Source: Sordaria brevicollis | Taxonomy: Eukaryota; Ascomycota; Sordariomycetes; Sordariales; Sordariaceae | Assembly (NCBI GenBank): GCA_033439795.1 | Contig: JAUTDP010000012.1 | Coordinates: 2,232,001 to 2,296,000, forward strand | Length of the DNA: 64,000 nt | Reading direction: 5' to 3' | Part shown: one piece after another, positions 24,225-33,814 of the stretch | How the letters are laid out: every line of letters starts with the position of its first letter | Numbering within the stretch: the first letter of the stretch is position 1 | Translations under genes and position numbers: made by a program | The notes under the pieces: generated by a model | What the model was told of the DNA's origin: nothing | The model's database searches: none | The model's input: only the letters and a program-made list of their open reading frames with translations

Positions 24225-25104
24225 GGTTCCTTGGAATATGTGCTGTCTATACAGCTTCGGAACTCGTGGAAAAGAGAATGTGTTTCCCAAGAGAACAGAC
24301 TGATCTGAACTAAAACCCAACTAATTCCACCGCAAAAGAATGGATGGGAAAGAAAAGAAGGTGTGGGTAGGTAAGAAATGAGAAAAGAAGGATGGTGAAA
24401 TTGGAACAAATTCAGGGTCCAACTTCAACACAGCCTTCCAAAGTAGCACCACCAGAGAGACACGCCGCGTGTAAACAGACCAGATGATAAGGAGAGAGGG
24501 GACACCTCAATGGCAAGCCACCAAGCCTGGAACGTCTTGGCAACGATCCAGGGGCAGGGCAGCTCGACAATGCGACGAACAGTGGGCAGCAGTGGCAGCG
24601 GGCGGCGGATCTTCACCGCTGTCCTCCACACAGTTTCCCGTGTCCGGCGTCTTGAAGTTTTAGCGGGGCCCCGAACCTGCGGAGCCAATCAGCCCGGCAC
24701 GCCGTCCTCCATCCCGTGTATTGGGCCCAAGCTCCCGGATGCAGTTGCCCCTGAGATACCCCTGAAATATCCAAACATTTGGATGGCATCTTGACCATTT
24801 TCAAAGGTTGATGATCAGACATAAACCTGATGGAAACCTGATATCACACCAATACAACTGAAAATGGTTCGGTTCTTATCCAAGCTTGGCCATACAAGTT
24901 CAACGAAAGAGCTTAGGTATCGAATGATATTCGTCTAGGTGGCTTGACTGTTGTTGTTGGAAGGTATCTGGGAAAAGACCATCGAACTTTGAGAACATCA
25001 GACATCTACCCGAGGCTGAACACGAAGTCGTGGGATTACATCTCTATTAACTTGTATCGTATAGTCGGTAAACAACCCTTATATATAAAATCATTCCGCC
25101 CGCT
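24225..25104. other. intergenic region between desaturase promoter and scj1 3' end
   Basis: Short frames only. It probably contains the desaturase promoter on the left and the scj1 3' flank on the right. Confidence 0.6.
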
Positions 25105-26452
25105 CTATAGCTCCTCATGCTCGTGCCCCTCATGACCATGATCATGATCATGCATCACCGGCTTCTCAGGCCTCCCACTGTCCTTTTGTAGATCAACCCC
25201 AATCTTGCCCCTCCACTTCTCCCATAACGCCCAAAACTCCTTCTCCATGCCGCTCTCCATCTGATCTGGCAGCACCACCGTATACTCGACGTAGAGATTT
25301 CCAAACTCCGTCTTGTGGTAAACGCTGTCACCATCCTCATGCCACTTGGGCATACCCTCTCCCGGTATCGTATCGACATGACCGGGCTGCACCACCTCGC
25401 CGCGTTTCCTCCCCAGCCTGACGACATGTCCATCCAGATGCGTAATGTTTCTCGACCAGTCGCCCATCCAGGCCTCCCTGAGGCTGATGATCTCCTTCCA
25501 GAACAAATCGTCGCCCTTTCTCCTAAAGTAGATACCGTCGAGATGATCCGGGTTATCGTCCTCCGGGTTCAGACTGGGTTCCTTCTCCACGACCGTGACA
25601 ATCAAATCGCCAGCAACGTAATCCGGACTCTCGTCCGCCTCGTTCTCATATACGATCCTTGACCCCTCAGCCATACCGCGCTCAACGCTCAACCCAACCG
25701 TCGCCATCTTCCTCAACACCCTCTTGCCCTGGCACACCGGGCACTTATGTTTTATGCTCTTGCCCCTGCCGCCGCACTTATCGCACTGCACCTGCATCTG
25801 CTGAATCATGCCCGGAGCCAGCTGGTGCCTGACAATCCTGACACCGTGTCCACCGCAAGCGTCGCACGTATCGACATGCTTATCCGCCGCCCCTGTTCCC
25901 TCGCACTCCTCGCAGATTTGTTGCTTGTCCCATTGGAACTCGGTCGTGCGGCCGTTGTAGAAGTCGCTGAGGGAGATGCCGACTTTGAGCTCGACGTTAG
26001 GACCCCGGCGCTGACCCGGTTGGTTGCCGAAGTGGCCCCCGCCGCCGAAGAAGCGCGAGAAGAGATCGAATGGGTCGTGGTGTTGTTGGCCGCCGCCTTG
26101 CTGGCGCTGCTTGAGCCCTTCGTGGCCATACTGGTCGTAGATTTTGCGGGATTCGGGGTCGATGAGGGCTTCGTAGGCTTCCGAGACTTCGACGAACTTG
26201 TCGTGGGCTGTTGAGTCGCCTCTGTTGGGGGTAAGGTTAGTTGGTGGAAGGAGAAGGGTAGAGAGACAAGAGGTAGGCGACGTACGGGTTCTTGTCGGGG
26301 TGGTATTTCTTGGACAATTGGCGGTAGGCAGACTTGATCTGCTTGTCCGAAGCTTGCTTGTTGATACCGAGGACCTTGTAGTAATCTTCGATACCAAGCG
26401 CAAATTGGGCTAGTGCTAAGAGAGCCAGCAAGGCTCCCTTCTTGAACCACAT
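25105..26452 (-). CDS. scj1: ER-lumenal DnaJ/Hsp40 co-chaperone, Scj1 type
   Basis: Minus-strand exons 26452-26286 and 26221-25105 give 427 residues. The 64-nt intron (GTACGT donor, ACTAAC branch, CAG acceptor) splits the J domain just after HPDKNP and rejoins it as [18 protein letters not shown] hydrophobic signal peptide (residues 1-20, ending FALG) is followed by the J domain with its HPD motif, a Gly-rich linker (FFGGGGHFG) and four zinc-binding CxxCxGxG-type repeats ([32 protein letters not shown]). The C-terminal substrate-binding domains follow. The protein ends in a His/Asp-rich tail and HEEL, a plausible variant of the HDEL retrieval signal. Scj1-type proteins stimulate the lumenal Hsp70 BiP/Kar2 in folding and ERAD. 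The gene is divergent from prp2 and has a UPR-like palindrome upstream. Confidence 0.93.
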
Positions 26453-27062
26453 CGTGAGCTCTGTTGCTGTATACCGGAGCTGGAGTAGACGGCGTGAAGG
26501 AGGAACTGTGTCCTGAACGAAGTAAGGAATAAGAGCCAACTATCAATGGTTCGAAGAAGGCAAGATCAAGTAAAGAATGACTAGAATCTTATGTGTAGGA
26601 GGCCATTCCACGTCAGTGACGTGGTGACAGATAAGGTTGTCGGGATGGGAATTGTCGAGGCCAAAAAGGTACCTGGGATGGAAGATTCCACTTATACATT
26701 CGCGATAAACCACAGCAGCCAGCGTGGTCAAAGGACAAAAGGGTACGTACCTGGACCTGGACTCGGCACTGGCAGAGACGGCTTGGCCTCTCAATCGGGG
26801 AAATGCCACCTGGTCGCTACCAAAGCGTGTTAGCTGATTGGATGAAAGGAAAGAACCCCGGTCGCTGAAGCACATGCCTAACCCAAGCTGAGCCTAGCGA
26901 GGCGAGACACTGCAACGGCCCGATAAGATAAGGATTCCAGTGCTTCGACAGTTCAGTGATGCAGCATCCAAGGTTCTCAGTTGGATGTTGCCTCCCATCA
27001 CCAATCACAAATCTGGTCAACATACGCAAGGTCACTGTCGCCGTTGACCGAACAAACACACA
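26453..27062. promoter_or_regulatory. divergent promoter region between scj1 and prp2
   Basis: 610 bp separate the two opposed start codons, so both promoters must lie here. The clearest element is the palindrome at 26608-26624. Confidence 0.7.
26608..26624. promoter_or_regulatory. palindromic TGACGTGG site, possible unfolded protein response element
   Basis: The 17-bp sequence CCACGTCAGTGACGTGG is a perfect inverted repeat of TGACGTGG around one central base. It lies 156 bp upstream of the scj1 start codon and about 440 bp from prp2. TGACGTGG is the core bound by metazoan XBP1 and has the ACGT centre of bZIP sites. The fungal counterpart, Hac1, is also a bZIP factor. That it acts on scj1 is an inference from position and from the ER role of the gene; a CREB/ATF-like bZIP factor is an alternative. 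Confidence 0.55.
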
Positions 27063-29837
27063 ATGGCGTCAAAACGATATGCCTTCGTCCCCATGGACGA
27101 CGAGCCAGCTGCTCCCTCCAAGAGCGACAGGAAAGACAGAGACAGAGACAGCAAAAGGGACAGGAAACGCGATAGATCCCGCGACCGATCAAGGTCTCCA
27201 CGCCGACACAAGAGCAGCCGGCGACATGATGACGACGACACCACATCCCGACGCCGGTCACGCTCGCGATCACCACGCAAAGATGACAGTAGCCGATCAG
27301 ACTCTAAACGTGAACGCGAAGACCCCAAGATGTCCGATCTAAGACTCAAGTCCCGATACGACTACCTCAAGAAGAGAGAGGCCGAGAAGCTCGCCCTGCT
27401 ACGAAAACAAGTCGCCGAGGAAACAGCCGAGTTGCGATCTGGTGTCCGTCTATCAGAAAAGGAAAAGGCCGAATTCGCAAGAAACCGGGAGATTCTGCGC
27501 CTGGCCGAGGAACGAGCACGCATTGACGACTATCAAGACGGGTACCGCCTACCAGACCAATATGGCACCGACACCAAGAAGAAAGAGGAAGCTCTATACA
27601 AGCGTCATGTTGAGCGGGACGAGTTCGGCAACGAAAAGATGATTACCGAGTACGACGAATGGGAGCGCGAGCAGACAGTCAAGGCCAAGGCGCAAATCGC
27701 ATCGAGAGGCGAGCGCGAAGACGGAGGAGAGTACGACTTCTTGCTGGATGAGGATGCCATCAACTTTGTCCGCGATGCTGCCGCCAAGTTTATACAACCA
27801 ACCGATGGCTTGACGCCAGAGCAGAGGATATTGAAGGAGAAAATTGAGGCGGCAGAGAGGGCGGCCAAGTCGATACAGGAAGTGCGCAAGAGTTTGCCTG
27901 TGTATGCCTACCGGGACGCTTTTCTGGATGCGATCAAGGAGTATCAGGTTCTTATCCTTGTTGGTGAGACGGGTTCGGGAAAGACAACACAAATACCACA
28001 GTACCTCCATGAGGCTGGATATACCGAGGGCGGCATGAAGGTGGCATGTACGCAACCTCGTCGTGTCGCTGCCATGAGTGTTGCTGCTCGTGTGGCTGAT
28101 GAAATGGGTGTCAAGGTTGGTAGGGAGGTCGGTTACTCGATCCGTTTTGAGGACTGCACAAGCGACAAGACCATCCTGAAGTACATGACAGATGGTATGC
28201 TTCTAAGAGAAATGGTTACATCGCCAACACTGGAGGGATACTCGGCCATCATGATCGACGAAGCCCACGAGAGAACTGTCCATACCGATATCCTACTGGC
28301 TCTTATCAAGGATCTCACTAGGGCGAGGCCGGATCTGAAGCTCATCATCTCGTCTGCTACGCTTAACGCCGAGAAGTTCAGCACGTACTTTGATGATGCG
28401 CCCATCTTCAACGTCCCTGGTCGTGTCCATCCGGTCGACGTATACTACACTTCTGCGCCAGAAAGCAACTACTTAGAAGCTAGCTTGGTGACGGTGTTCC
28501 AGATCCATGCTACACAGCCAGAGGGCGGTATCTTGGTGTTCCTCACGGGTCAAGAGGAGATTGACAAGGCGTGCGAGCGAGTAGAAGAGATCAAAAGGAA
28601 ACTGGGCAGTCGAGTACCGGAAATCATACCTCTACCCATTTACGCCAACATGCCCTCAGAACTGCAAGCCAAGATCTTCGAGCCGACACCACCAGGAGCT
28701 AGAAAGGTGGTCTTCTCTACCAACATTGCCGAGACATCACTTACGATTGACGGTATTGTGTATGTTATCGACTGCGGCTACGTCAAGGAGAACACTTTCA
28801 GTCCCGTGGGCACAACAGGCCAGTCCACGCTCGCCGTAGTACCATGCTCACGAGCCGCCGCTAACCAGCGTATGGGTCGTGCCGGTCGTGTCCGTCCAGG
28901 CAAATGCTTCCGTCTCTATACCAAATTCGCCTACCTCTCCGAAATGGACGAGTCACCAACGCCCGAAATCCAACGGACCTCACTTTCCAGCGTCGTCCTC
29001 CAGCTCAAAGCCCTCGGCATCGAAGACCTCCTAGGTTTCGACTTCCTCGACCCTCCACCAACCGAACTCCTCATCAAATCCCTCAACATGCTCTACGCCT
29101 TGGGTGCTCTCAACTCCGCTGGCCAACTAACCCGCGTCGGCCGTCAAATGGGCGAATTCCCCGCCGAGCCAATGTTAGCCAAGGCCCTCATCGCCGCCAC
29201 CGCAGAAGGTTGCGTCGACGAGATGCTCACCATCGTGTCCATGCTCGGCGAAGTGGCCACGTTATTCTTCCGTCCAAAGGACAAAAAGGTGCACGCCGAC
29301 AGCGCGCGCGCCCGCTTCACTGTCAAAGACGGCGGCGACCACTTGACTTTGTTGAATGTCTACAACCAGTGGGTCGACGCCGATTACTCGCCCATCTGGG
29401 CCAAGGAGAATTTCCTCACGCAACGCTCCCTCACTAGAGCGCGCGACGTGCGCGACCAACTCGCCAAACTATGCGACCGCGTGCTCGAGGGATCAACTTC
29501 CACATGCGGTGGTGTGTCGAACATGCAGCCCATTCTTCGCGCCCTTACCGCGGCCTTCTTCCTCAACGCCGCCAGGTTGAACAGAGGAGGAGACGGGTAC
29601 AGAACGCTCAAGAATAACATGACGGTTTATGTCCACCCGTCGTCGGTGGTCAAGGGCATGGACCCACCACCGAAGGTGATTATTTATCATGAGCTGGTGG
29701 TTACGACAAAGGAGTTTGTCAGGAGTGTGATTCCGATTGATGCCAAGTGGTTGACGGAGTTTGGAGGGCATTATTATGATGCGAAGGATGTGGAGAGTAT
29801 GACGGTTAAGAAACTGCCTAAGGAGAGGAAGTACTGA
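27063..29837 (+). CDS. prp2: DEAH-box spliceosomal RNA helicase, Prp2/DHX16 type
   Basis: A single uninterrupted frame encodes 924 residues. The first about 100 residues are Arg/Ser/Asp-rich (RDRSRSPRRHKSS), as in many splicing factors. A segment with EYDEWEREQ and YDFLLDEDAINFVRDA matches the region just upstream of the helicase core in DHX16. The core carries GETGSGKTTQ (about residue 301), TQPRRVAAMSVA, DEAH, SAT, FLTGQEEID, STNIAETSLTIDGI and QRMGRAGRVRPGKCFRLYT, followed by the ratchet/OB-fold C-terminal part. There is no S1 domain, which argues against Prp22. Prp2 uses ATP to remodel the activated spliceosome before the first catalytic step, acting with Spp2. The lack of introns is notable beside its intron-containing neighbours. 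Confidence 0.92.
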   Translation: MASKRYAFVPMDDEPAAPSKSDRKDRDRDSKRDRKRDRSRDRSRSPRRHKSSRRHDDDDTTSRRRSRSRSPRKDDSSRSDSKREREDPKMSDLRLKSRYDYLKKREAEKLALLRKQVAEETAELRSGVRLSEKEKAEFARNREILRLAEERARIDDYQDGYRLPDQYGTDTKKKEEALYKRHVERDEFGNEKMITEYDEWEREQTVKAKAQIASRGEREDGGEYDFLLDEDAINFVRDAAAKFIQPTDGLTPEQRILKEKIEAAERAAKSIQEVRKSLPVYAYRDAFLDAIKEYQVLILVGETGSGKTTQIPQYLHEAGYTEGGMKVACTQPRRVAAMSVAARVADEMGVKVGREVGYSIRFEDCTSDKTILKYMTDGMLLREMVTSPTLEGYSAIMIDEAHERTVHTDILLALIKDLTRARPDLKLIISSATLNAEKFSTYFDDAPIFNVPGRVHPVDVYYTSAPESNYLEASLVTVFQIHATQPEGGILVFLTGQEEIDKACERVEEIKRKLGSRVPEIIPLPIYANMPSELQAKIFEPTPPGARKVVFSTNIAETSLTIDGIVYVIDCGYVKENTFSPVGTTGQSTLAVVPCSRAAANQRMGRAGRVRPGKCFRLYTKFAYLSEMDESPTPEIQRTSLSSVVLQLKALGIEDLLGFDFLDPPPTELLIKSLNMLYALGALNSAGQLTRVGRQMGEFPAEPMLAKALIAATAEGCVDEMLTIVSMLGEVATLFFRPKDKKVHADSARARFTVKDGGDHLTLLNVYNQWVDADYSPIWAKENFLTQRSLTRARDVRDQLAKLCDRVLEGSTSTCGGVSNMQPILRALTAAFFLNAARLNRGGDGYRTLKNNMTVYVHPSSVVKGMDPPPKVIIYHELVVTTKEFVRSVIPIDAKWLTEFGGHYYDAKDVESMTVKKLPKERKY

Positions 29838-30394
29838 TCTATGGGATGGGATGTTGATATGGGACTGCTAGTTTGTGTTGTGAAGTGAAAATGCATAGGG
29901 TGTTTGATGGCGTTAGGATCGTTTTGGGATATCTTCTAATTAGGGGGTTTGTTTACTTTTGCTGGATTGGTAGATATTGAAAATTGGGACCTAATTTTCT
30001 ACCACTTCTGCCTATGCAGCCTTTGAGGTAATCTTGTGATGTTAACCATATGAAATAGTAGATTGAAAGCTGAATTCCATACTCTCCCATTCCGATATTT
30101 GAGTTAAAAGTGCCCGTTGCCATGGTGAAGCTCTCACGGACAGCAGCTTACAAAGCCAAAAACGTCCCCAAGTACAAAATTTCGCCCCACACCAGGACTC
30201 ATTCACCCCACCAAAACTTTGTTCTCATTGTTCCCTCATCACGACAACATCTACAACATCAAACCTCAACAAGAACACCACGGTTTCTCGTCAAACACCT
30301 GCAGTTCTCATACCTCGTTTTTTACTCTCACCAATCATTACCCAAAAACGAACACAAGAACCAATTTTAATCCATCAGACACCTACCAAACAAC
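29838..30394. other. intergenic region between prp2 and the Lto1-like gene
   Basis: No gene is seen. The right half (about 30,180-30,390) is rich in C and A and likely forms the leader of the next gene. Confidence 0.6.
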
Positions 30395-31078
30395 ATGACA
30401 TCCCATACCACAGACGACCCCTTCTCCTTCGAAGACTCGCTCCTCAACCTCGAAGAATCCTTTTACCAATCCGGCTACGCCCAAGGAGTCTCAGACGGCG
30501 TCAAAGCCGGTCGGACCGAAGGTCGCCAGCTCGGCTTAGAGAAAGGGTTCCAGAAATTTGTCGCCAGTGGACGACTTCACGGGAGGGCAATTGTTTGGGC
30601 GAATCGTTTGCCTAGTAAGCAATCTGATCGCCAGCATTTTCTCCAAGAACAGTCACGGTCACGGTCAGAGTCACAACAGCTATTTTCCAGCTCTGAGACC
30701 CAGGAGGGGGGCTCCAAGCCAGCAAGCGATATAGAGGTGGAAAAGAAGTTGGCTGGTCTGAACTTGGAAAACGGGAAAGGGGAGTTGCCGTTGTTGCAAA
30801 ATAACGCCCGCCTGCAAAAACACATCTCTACTCTCTTTGCTCTTGTCGAAACGGATACCTTGGCGAAGGAAAACACCGATGAGGCGGTTAATGATTTTGA
30901 TGATCGGCTGAAGAGGGCGCAGGGGAAGGCCAAGATTGTGGAGAGGATTGTTGGGGAGGTTTCTGAGCGGAAGAAGGTTGCTTCAACAGTGGCCACTCCA
31001 TCAGGGGAAAGTTCTGGGACAGGTACGGGAACGCCAATTCAGGGAGTGGATCTGGGGAGGGTTGGTAATGAGGTTTAG
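30395..31078 (+). CDS. lto1: Lto1/ORAOV1-like protein with deca-GX3 motif
   Basis: The 227-residue intronless frame starts at ATG 30395. Residues 27-51 have glycine at every fourth position (G27, 31, 35, 39, 43, 47, 51: GYAQGVSDGVKAGRTEGRQL and onward), which is the deca-GX3 signature of the Yae1/Lto1 family. In yeast, Lto1 with Yae1 recruits the cytosolic iron-sulfur assembly targeting complex to the ribosome-recycling ATPase Rli1/ABCE1. The middle (residues 75-130) is low-complexity, and a predicted helical, charged segment follows (DFDDRLKRAQGKAKIVERIV). The C-terminus reads LGRVGNEV and lacks the terminal tryptophan used by yeast Lto1 as a targeting signal. Yae1 itself is the alternative assignment, but it usually has a different C-terminal half. 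Confidence 0.82.
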   Translation: MTSHTTDDPFSFEDSLLNLEESFYQSGYAQGVSDGVKAGRTEGRQLGLEKGFQKFVASGRLHGRAIVWANRLPSKQSDRQHFLQEQSRSRSESQQLFSSSETQEGGSKPASDIEVEKKLAGLNLENGKGELPLLQNNARLQKHISTLFALVETDTLAKENTDEAVNDFDDRLKRAQGKAKIVERIVGEVSERKKVASTVATPSGESSGTGTGTPIQGVDLGRVGNEV

Positions 31079-31630
31079 GTTCCTTTGGTTAAGGATGACT
31101 TGAGGAAACGGACGGAGGAAGGAAAGGAAAGAAGGGAAGGGAAGGCCAGGTAAAGGGACACTGAGGGTTTGGGAGGGGAGCCATATGGGAAAGAACATAA
31201 GGGTTTAAGCTGCTGAAGGTGTGGCCCAAGTTTCAATGATTCATGGATCCTGAGGAGGGTACATAATCACATCAGAAGTCGACATGGAGTAGGGAGAAGT
31301 ACCGGAGACCAAGTGCCAGAGCCATATATACCATCTTATGCGAGATCATACCTTGGCTTCCGAGTCTCAAGCAGCATGGTCACTTCCAAACACCATATAG
31401 TCCTCTTTAGATGCCGAGTGCCATAATCTAAGCAATGTCTATACGTTCCGTCTACCGCTTGCCTGCTTGCCTGCTTGCCTGCTATGTACACCAGCCTGAA
31501 CGTATCTGGTCTCTGTGGTCTCTGTATTCTGAAGTCATGCCTGTCTGTTGTTGATTCCTTCAAAGGTCCTGTGATCCCTTTCAGCAGCTTCCTGTATCCT
31601 GCTCATAGACTCATGTCCTCCATCTCCCAC
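31079..31630. other. convergent intergenic region
   Basis: 3' flanks of the Lto1-like gene (+) and the complex I subunit gene (-) meet here. No gene is seen. A CTGCTTGC-type short repeat lies near 31,460-31,480. Confidence 0.6.
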
Positions 31631-32472
31631 TTAAGAGAACGACCTGCAAGGATACCTATACCCAAACAATCGTTAGCATCATCCTCTTCCAACCAACACT
31701 CTCCTCCAGGCAGGCAGAACTTACGCCTCAGAATAAGAAGGCTCCTCAGCCAACTGATACTTATGCACATCCCACTTGCCCTCCTCCTTAATCAGTCTCT
31801 CACCACTCGGCAGCGGCGGGAGACCTCCCGTCTCCGCCAGGACCAACTTGCCAGCCTCAACCCCATTGCCCTCAAAGTACCTAGCCAACCCGCCCTCTTT
31901 ACCCGCCTCCTGCGCCGCAACCAGCTGCTTACTGCCGTTCTCGCCCACCAGCTCGATCCGGGGCTTTTGCGCGCTGCCAACTGACAATAAAGCAACGGCC
32001 TCGGCTTGGCCTACCACCGACAGACGGGGGTAGTTGCGCCGGGCGTCGCGCTTCCAGTACGGGTTGTCGGCGATGTCGCCGGCTGGGTAGGTGACGGGGT
32101 CGTCGTAGCTCAAGGGGTCGAGGGAGCCGGGGGATGGGTTGCGGTTGAAAGGGTTTAGGGGCACGCCGTTGGAGCGGTTGGGGTCGATGGCGAGGGCGCG
32201 GCGGATGCGGTCCCAGATGCCGACGGATTGGACGGTGTATTTCTGGGGTTTTGGTGACGGGTGTTAGTATGTAGAGAGTGGAGTAAGGGTGCTGTAGGGA
32301 CATGAGTCGGGGACGTTCTTCTGTATGTATCGGGTTTCCAGATACAGATACGGGTGATGCGATTGCGACCGGATATTGAAAGACCGAGGATGCAATTGGC
32401 ACTCACATTTCCAACAGGCACAACGCCGCCTGCGGTGGTCTTGACCACGCCGGTGACGACTTTGGAAGCCAT
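31631..32472 (-). CDS. NUZM: NADH:ubiquinone oxidoreductase 21.3-kDa accessory subunit
   Basis: Minus-strand exons 32472-32407, 32242-31725 and 31655-31631 give 202 residues. Intron 1 (164 nt, GTGAGT donor, ACTAAC branch, CCAG acceptor) joins VVPVGN to KYTVQSVG. Intron 2 (69 nt, GTAAGT donor, GCTAAC branch, TATAG acceptor) joins PSYSEA to YPCRSFS in a 25-nt last exon. The sequence has the features of the fungal complex I subunit NUZM: a short N-terminus (MASKVVTGVVKTTAGG), IWDRIRRALAIDPNRSNGVP, SLDPLSYDDPVTYPAGDIAD and a conserved C-terminal half ending in KWDVHKYQLAEEPSYSEA. It is an accessory subunit of mitochondrial complex I without a redox centre. Recognition is from memory of the Neurospora protein. 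Confidence 0.92.
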
Positions 32473-33814
32473 GGTGGCTGGCTGTAGAACCCGTTTGTTT
32501 ACTTGGTTGTATAAGTGGGCGGGTTCGACGACGACGAGGTGTGGATTCCGAGGGACCACCAAGGATGATGGAGTTCGTGATGCTCTCACGACAGTTGCCG
32601 GGCGGGAGCTTGAGGTTGGCAGCCGGCAAAGCTGTCCCTGTCAGCTGCTAGCCTTGGGTGCGATATCGTTGACGTTGTTTGGTCTAAAGAACGCACGGGC
32701 CAAGTTCTATACGTCAAAAGCCTGGACCACTTCCTGTCTTGGTCTCTGGTTCAACCGGCAACGGCATCCACCGACAAACATTATCCACACTGCTTCTGCC
32801 GCCGGCCGCGTCGTTCCAGAAAAGAGAGAGAAGTGGAAGAAGAGAAGCACAAGAAACAAGACAGTGGACAGCCAGCAGGCGAGCACATTTCGGGACCCCG
32901 GATCCAGTTTCGGTTCCCCTTTCCTGCCCCCTCCCTTCTCTTTTTTGCGGGTTACAACATGGCGTCAGTTCACATGACCTGAATATCTACAGAGTAGACT
33001 GATGATATCTTGCAATGGAATATTCAGATTGTTTGAGAATATTAACTTACATGAGAGGGAACTGATGTTTAAAGCCCCAAAATTCCAACTATAAAGACCA
33101 CCCATCCAGATGGTTGCCCAGGACCTGCACGTACGCCAGTCGTTATGTCAGTGTGGCATCTGGGTTCCCCATAGTGTACTTGATGCTATACCCCAGCTGT
33201 TGGAGCTATACCTGTCATCCAGCTTATACTATCCCGGTGTCTCAAGTCACCCCTAGCTGGATGTGTTACGCGATCGTCCTCCCCATCATCCAGACCCAGA
33301 CCCTCTTTCCTGTTTCTTTGCTCTTTTGGTCTCTAAGAGTCGAGAATGTCGCCGCATACGGACTAGATAGACTGTACACCAGGTGCAGGTACAGAGGTGC
33401 CGACACACATTGCCAACTGTAGTGAACTGCTAGCTGCTGCTGCTCTCCATCTGCCTCTGCTTGCTCTCGAGCCCGTTCTCGCTCGAGCTTCACCGCGTCT
33501 GCTTCCTGATTGGTCAGAGCTTTGCGCAACCACCTTCAACGTCCTGTCCTGTTTACAACGACACCTCTTTTCTTTCCATCCTTTTCTTCCCTTTTTCTTT
33601 CTTCTCTCCTCCATCTTCTTCTTCTTCTCTCTCACACCATTCACTCATCAACATAACTCACAACCGTATCTTAGTCGCATACTTACGGCGACCACATCTC
33701 TCACACTTACACCAGCTATCTACAGCTCTTTATCCCCTTTCTCTTACACTCGCGTGTAAGCTTCCATTTTCCAACTTCACCCGCGCAAAGTCTACTACAA
33801 AGACATCCATCACC
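32473..33814. other. divergent intergenic region between NUZM and the peroxiredoxin gene
   Basis: Two promoters share about 1.3 kb. The right part (33,570-33,660) is a strongly pyrimidine-rich tract of the kind often found at transcription starts of well-expressed fungal genes. No coding region is supported. Confidence 0.6.
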
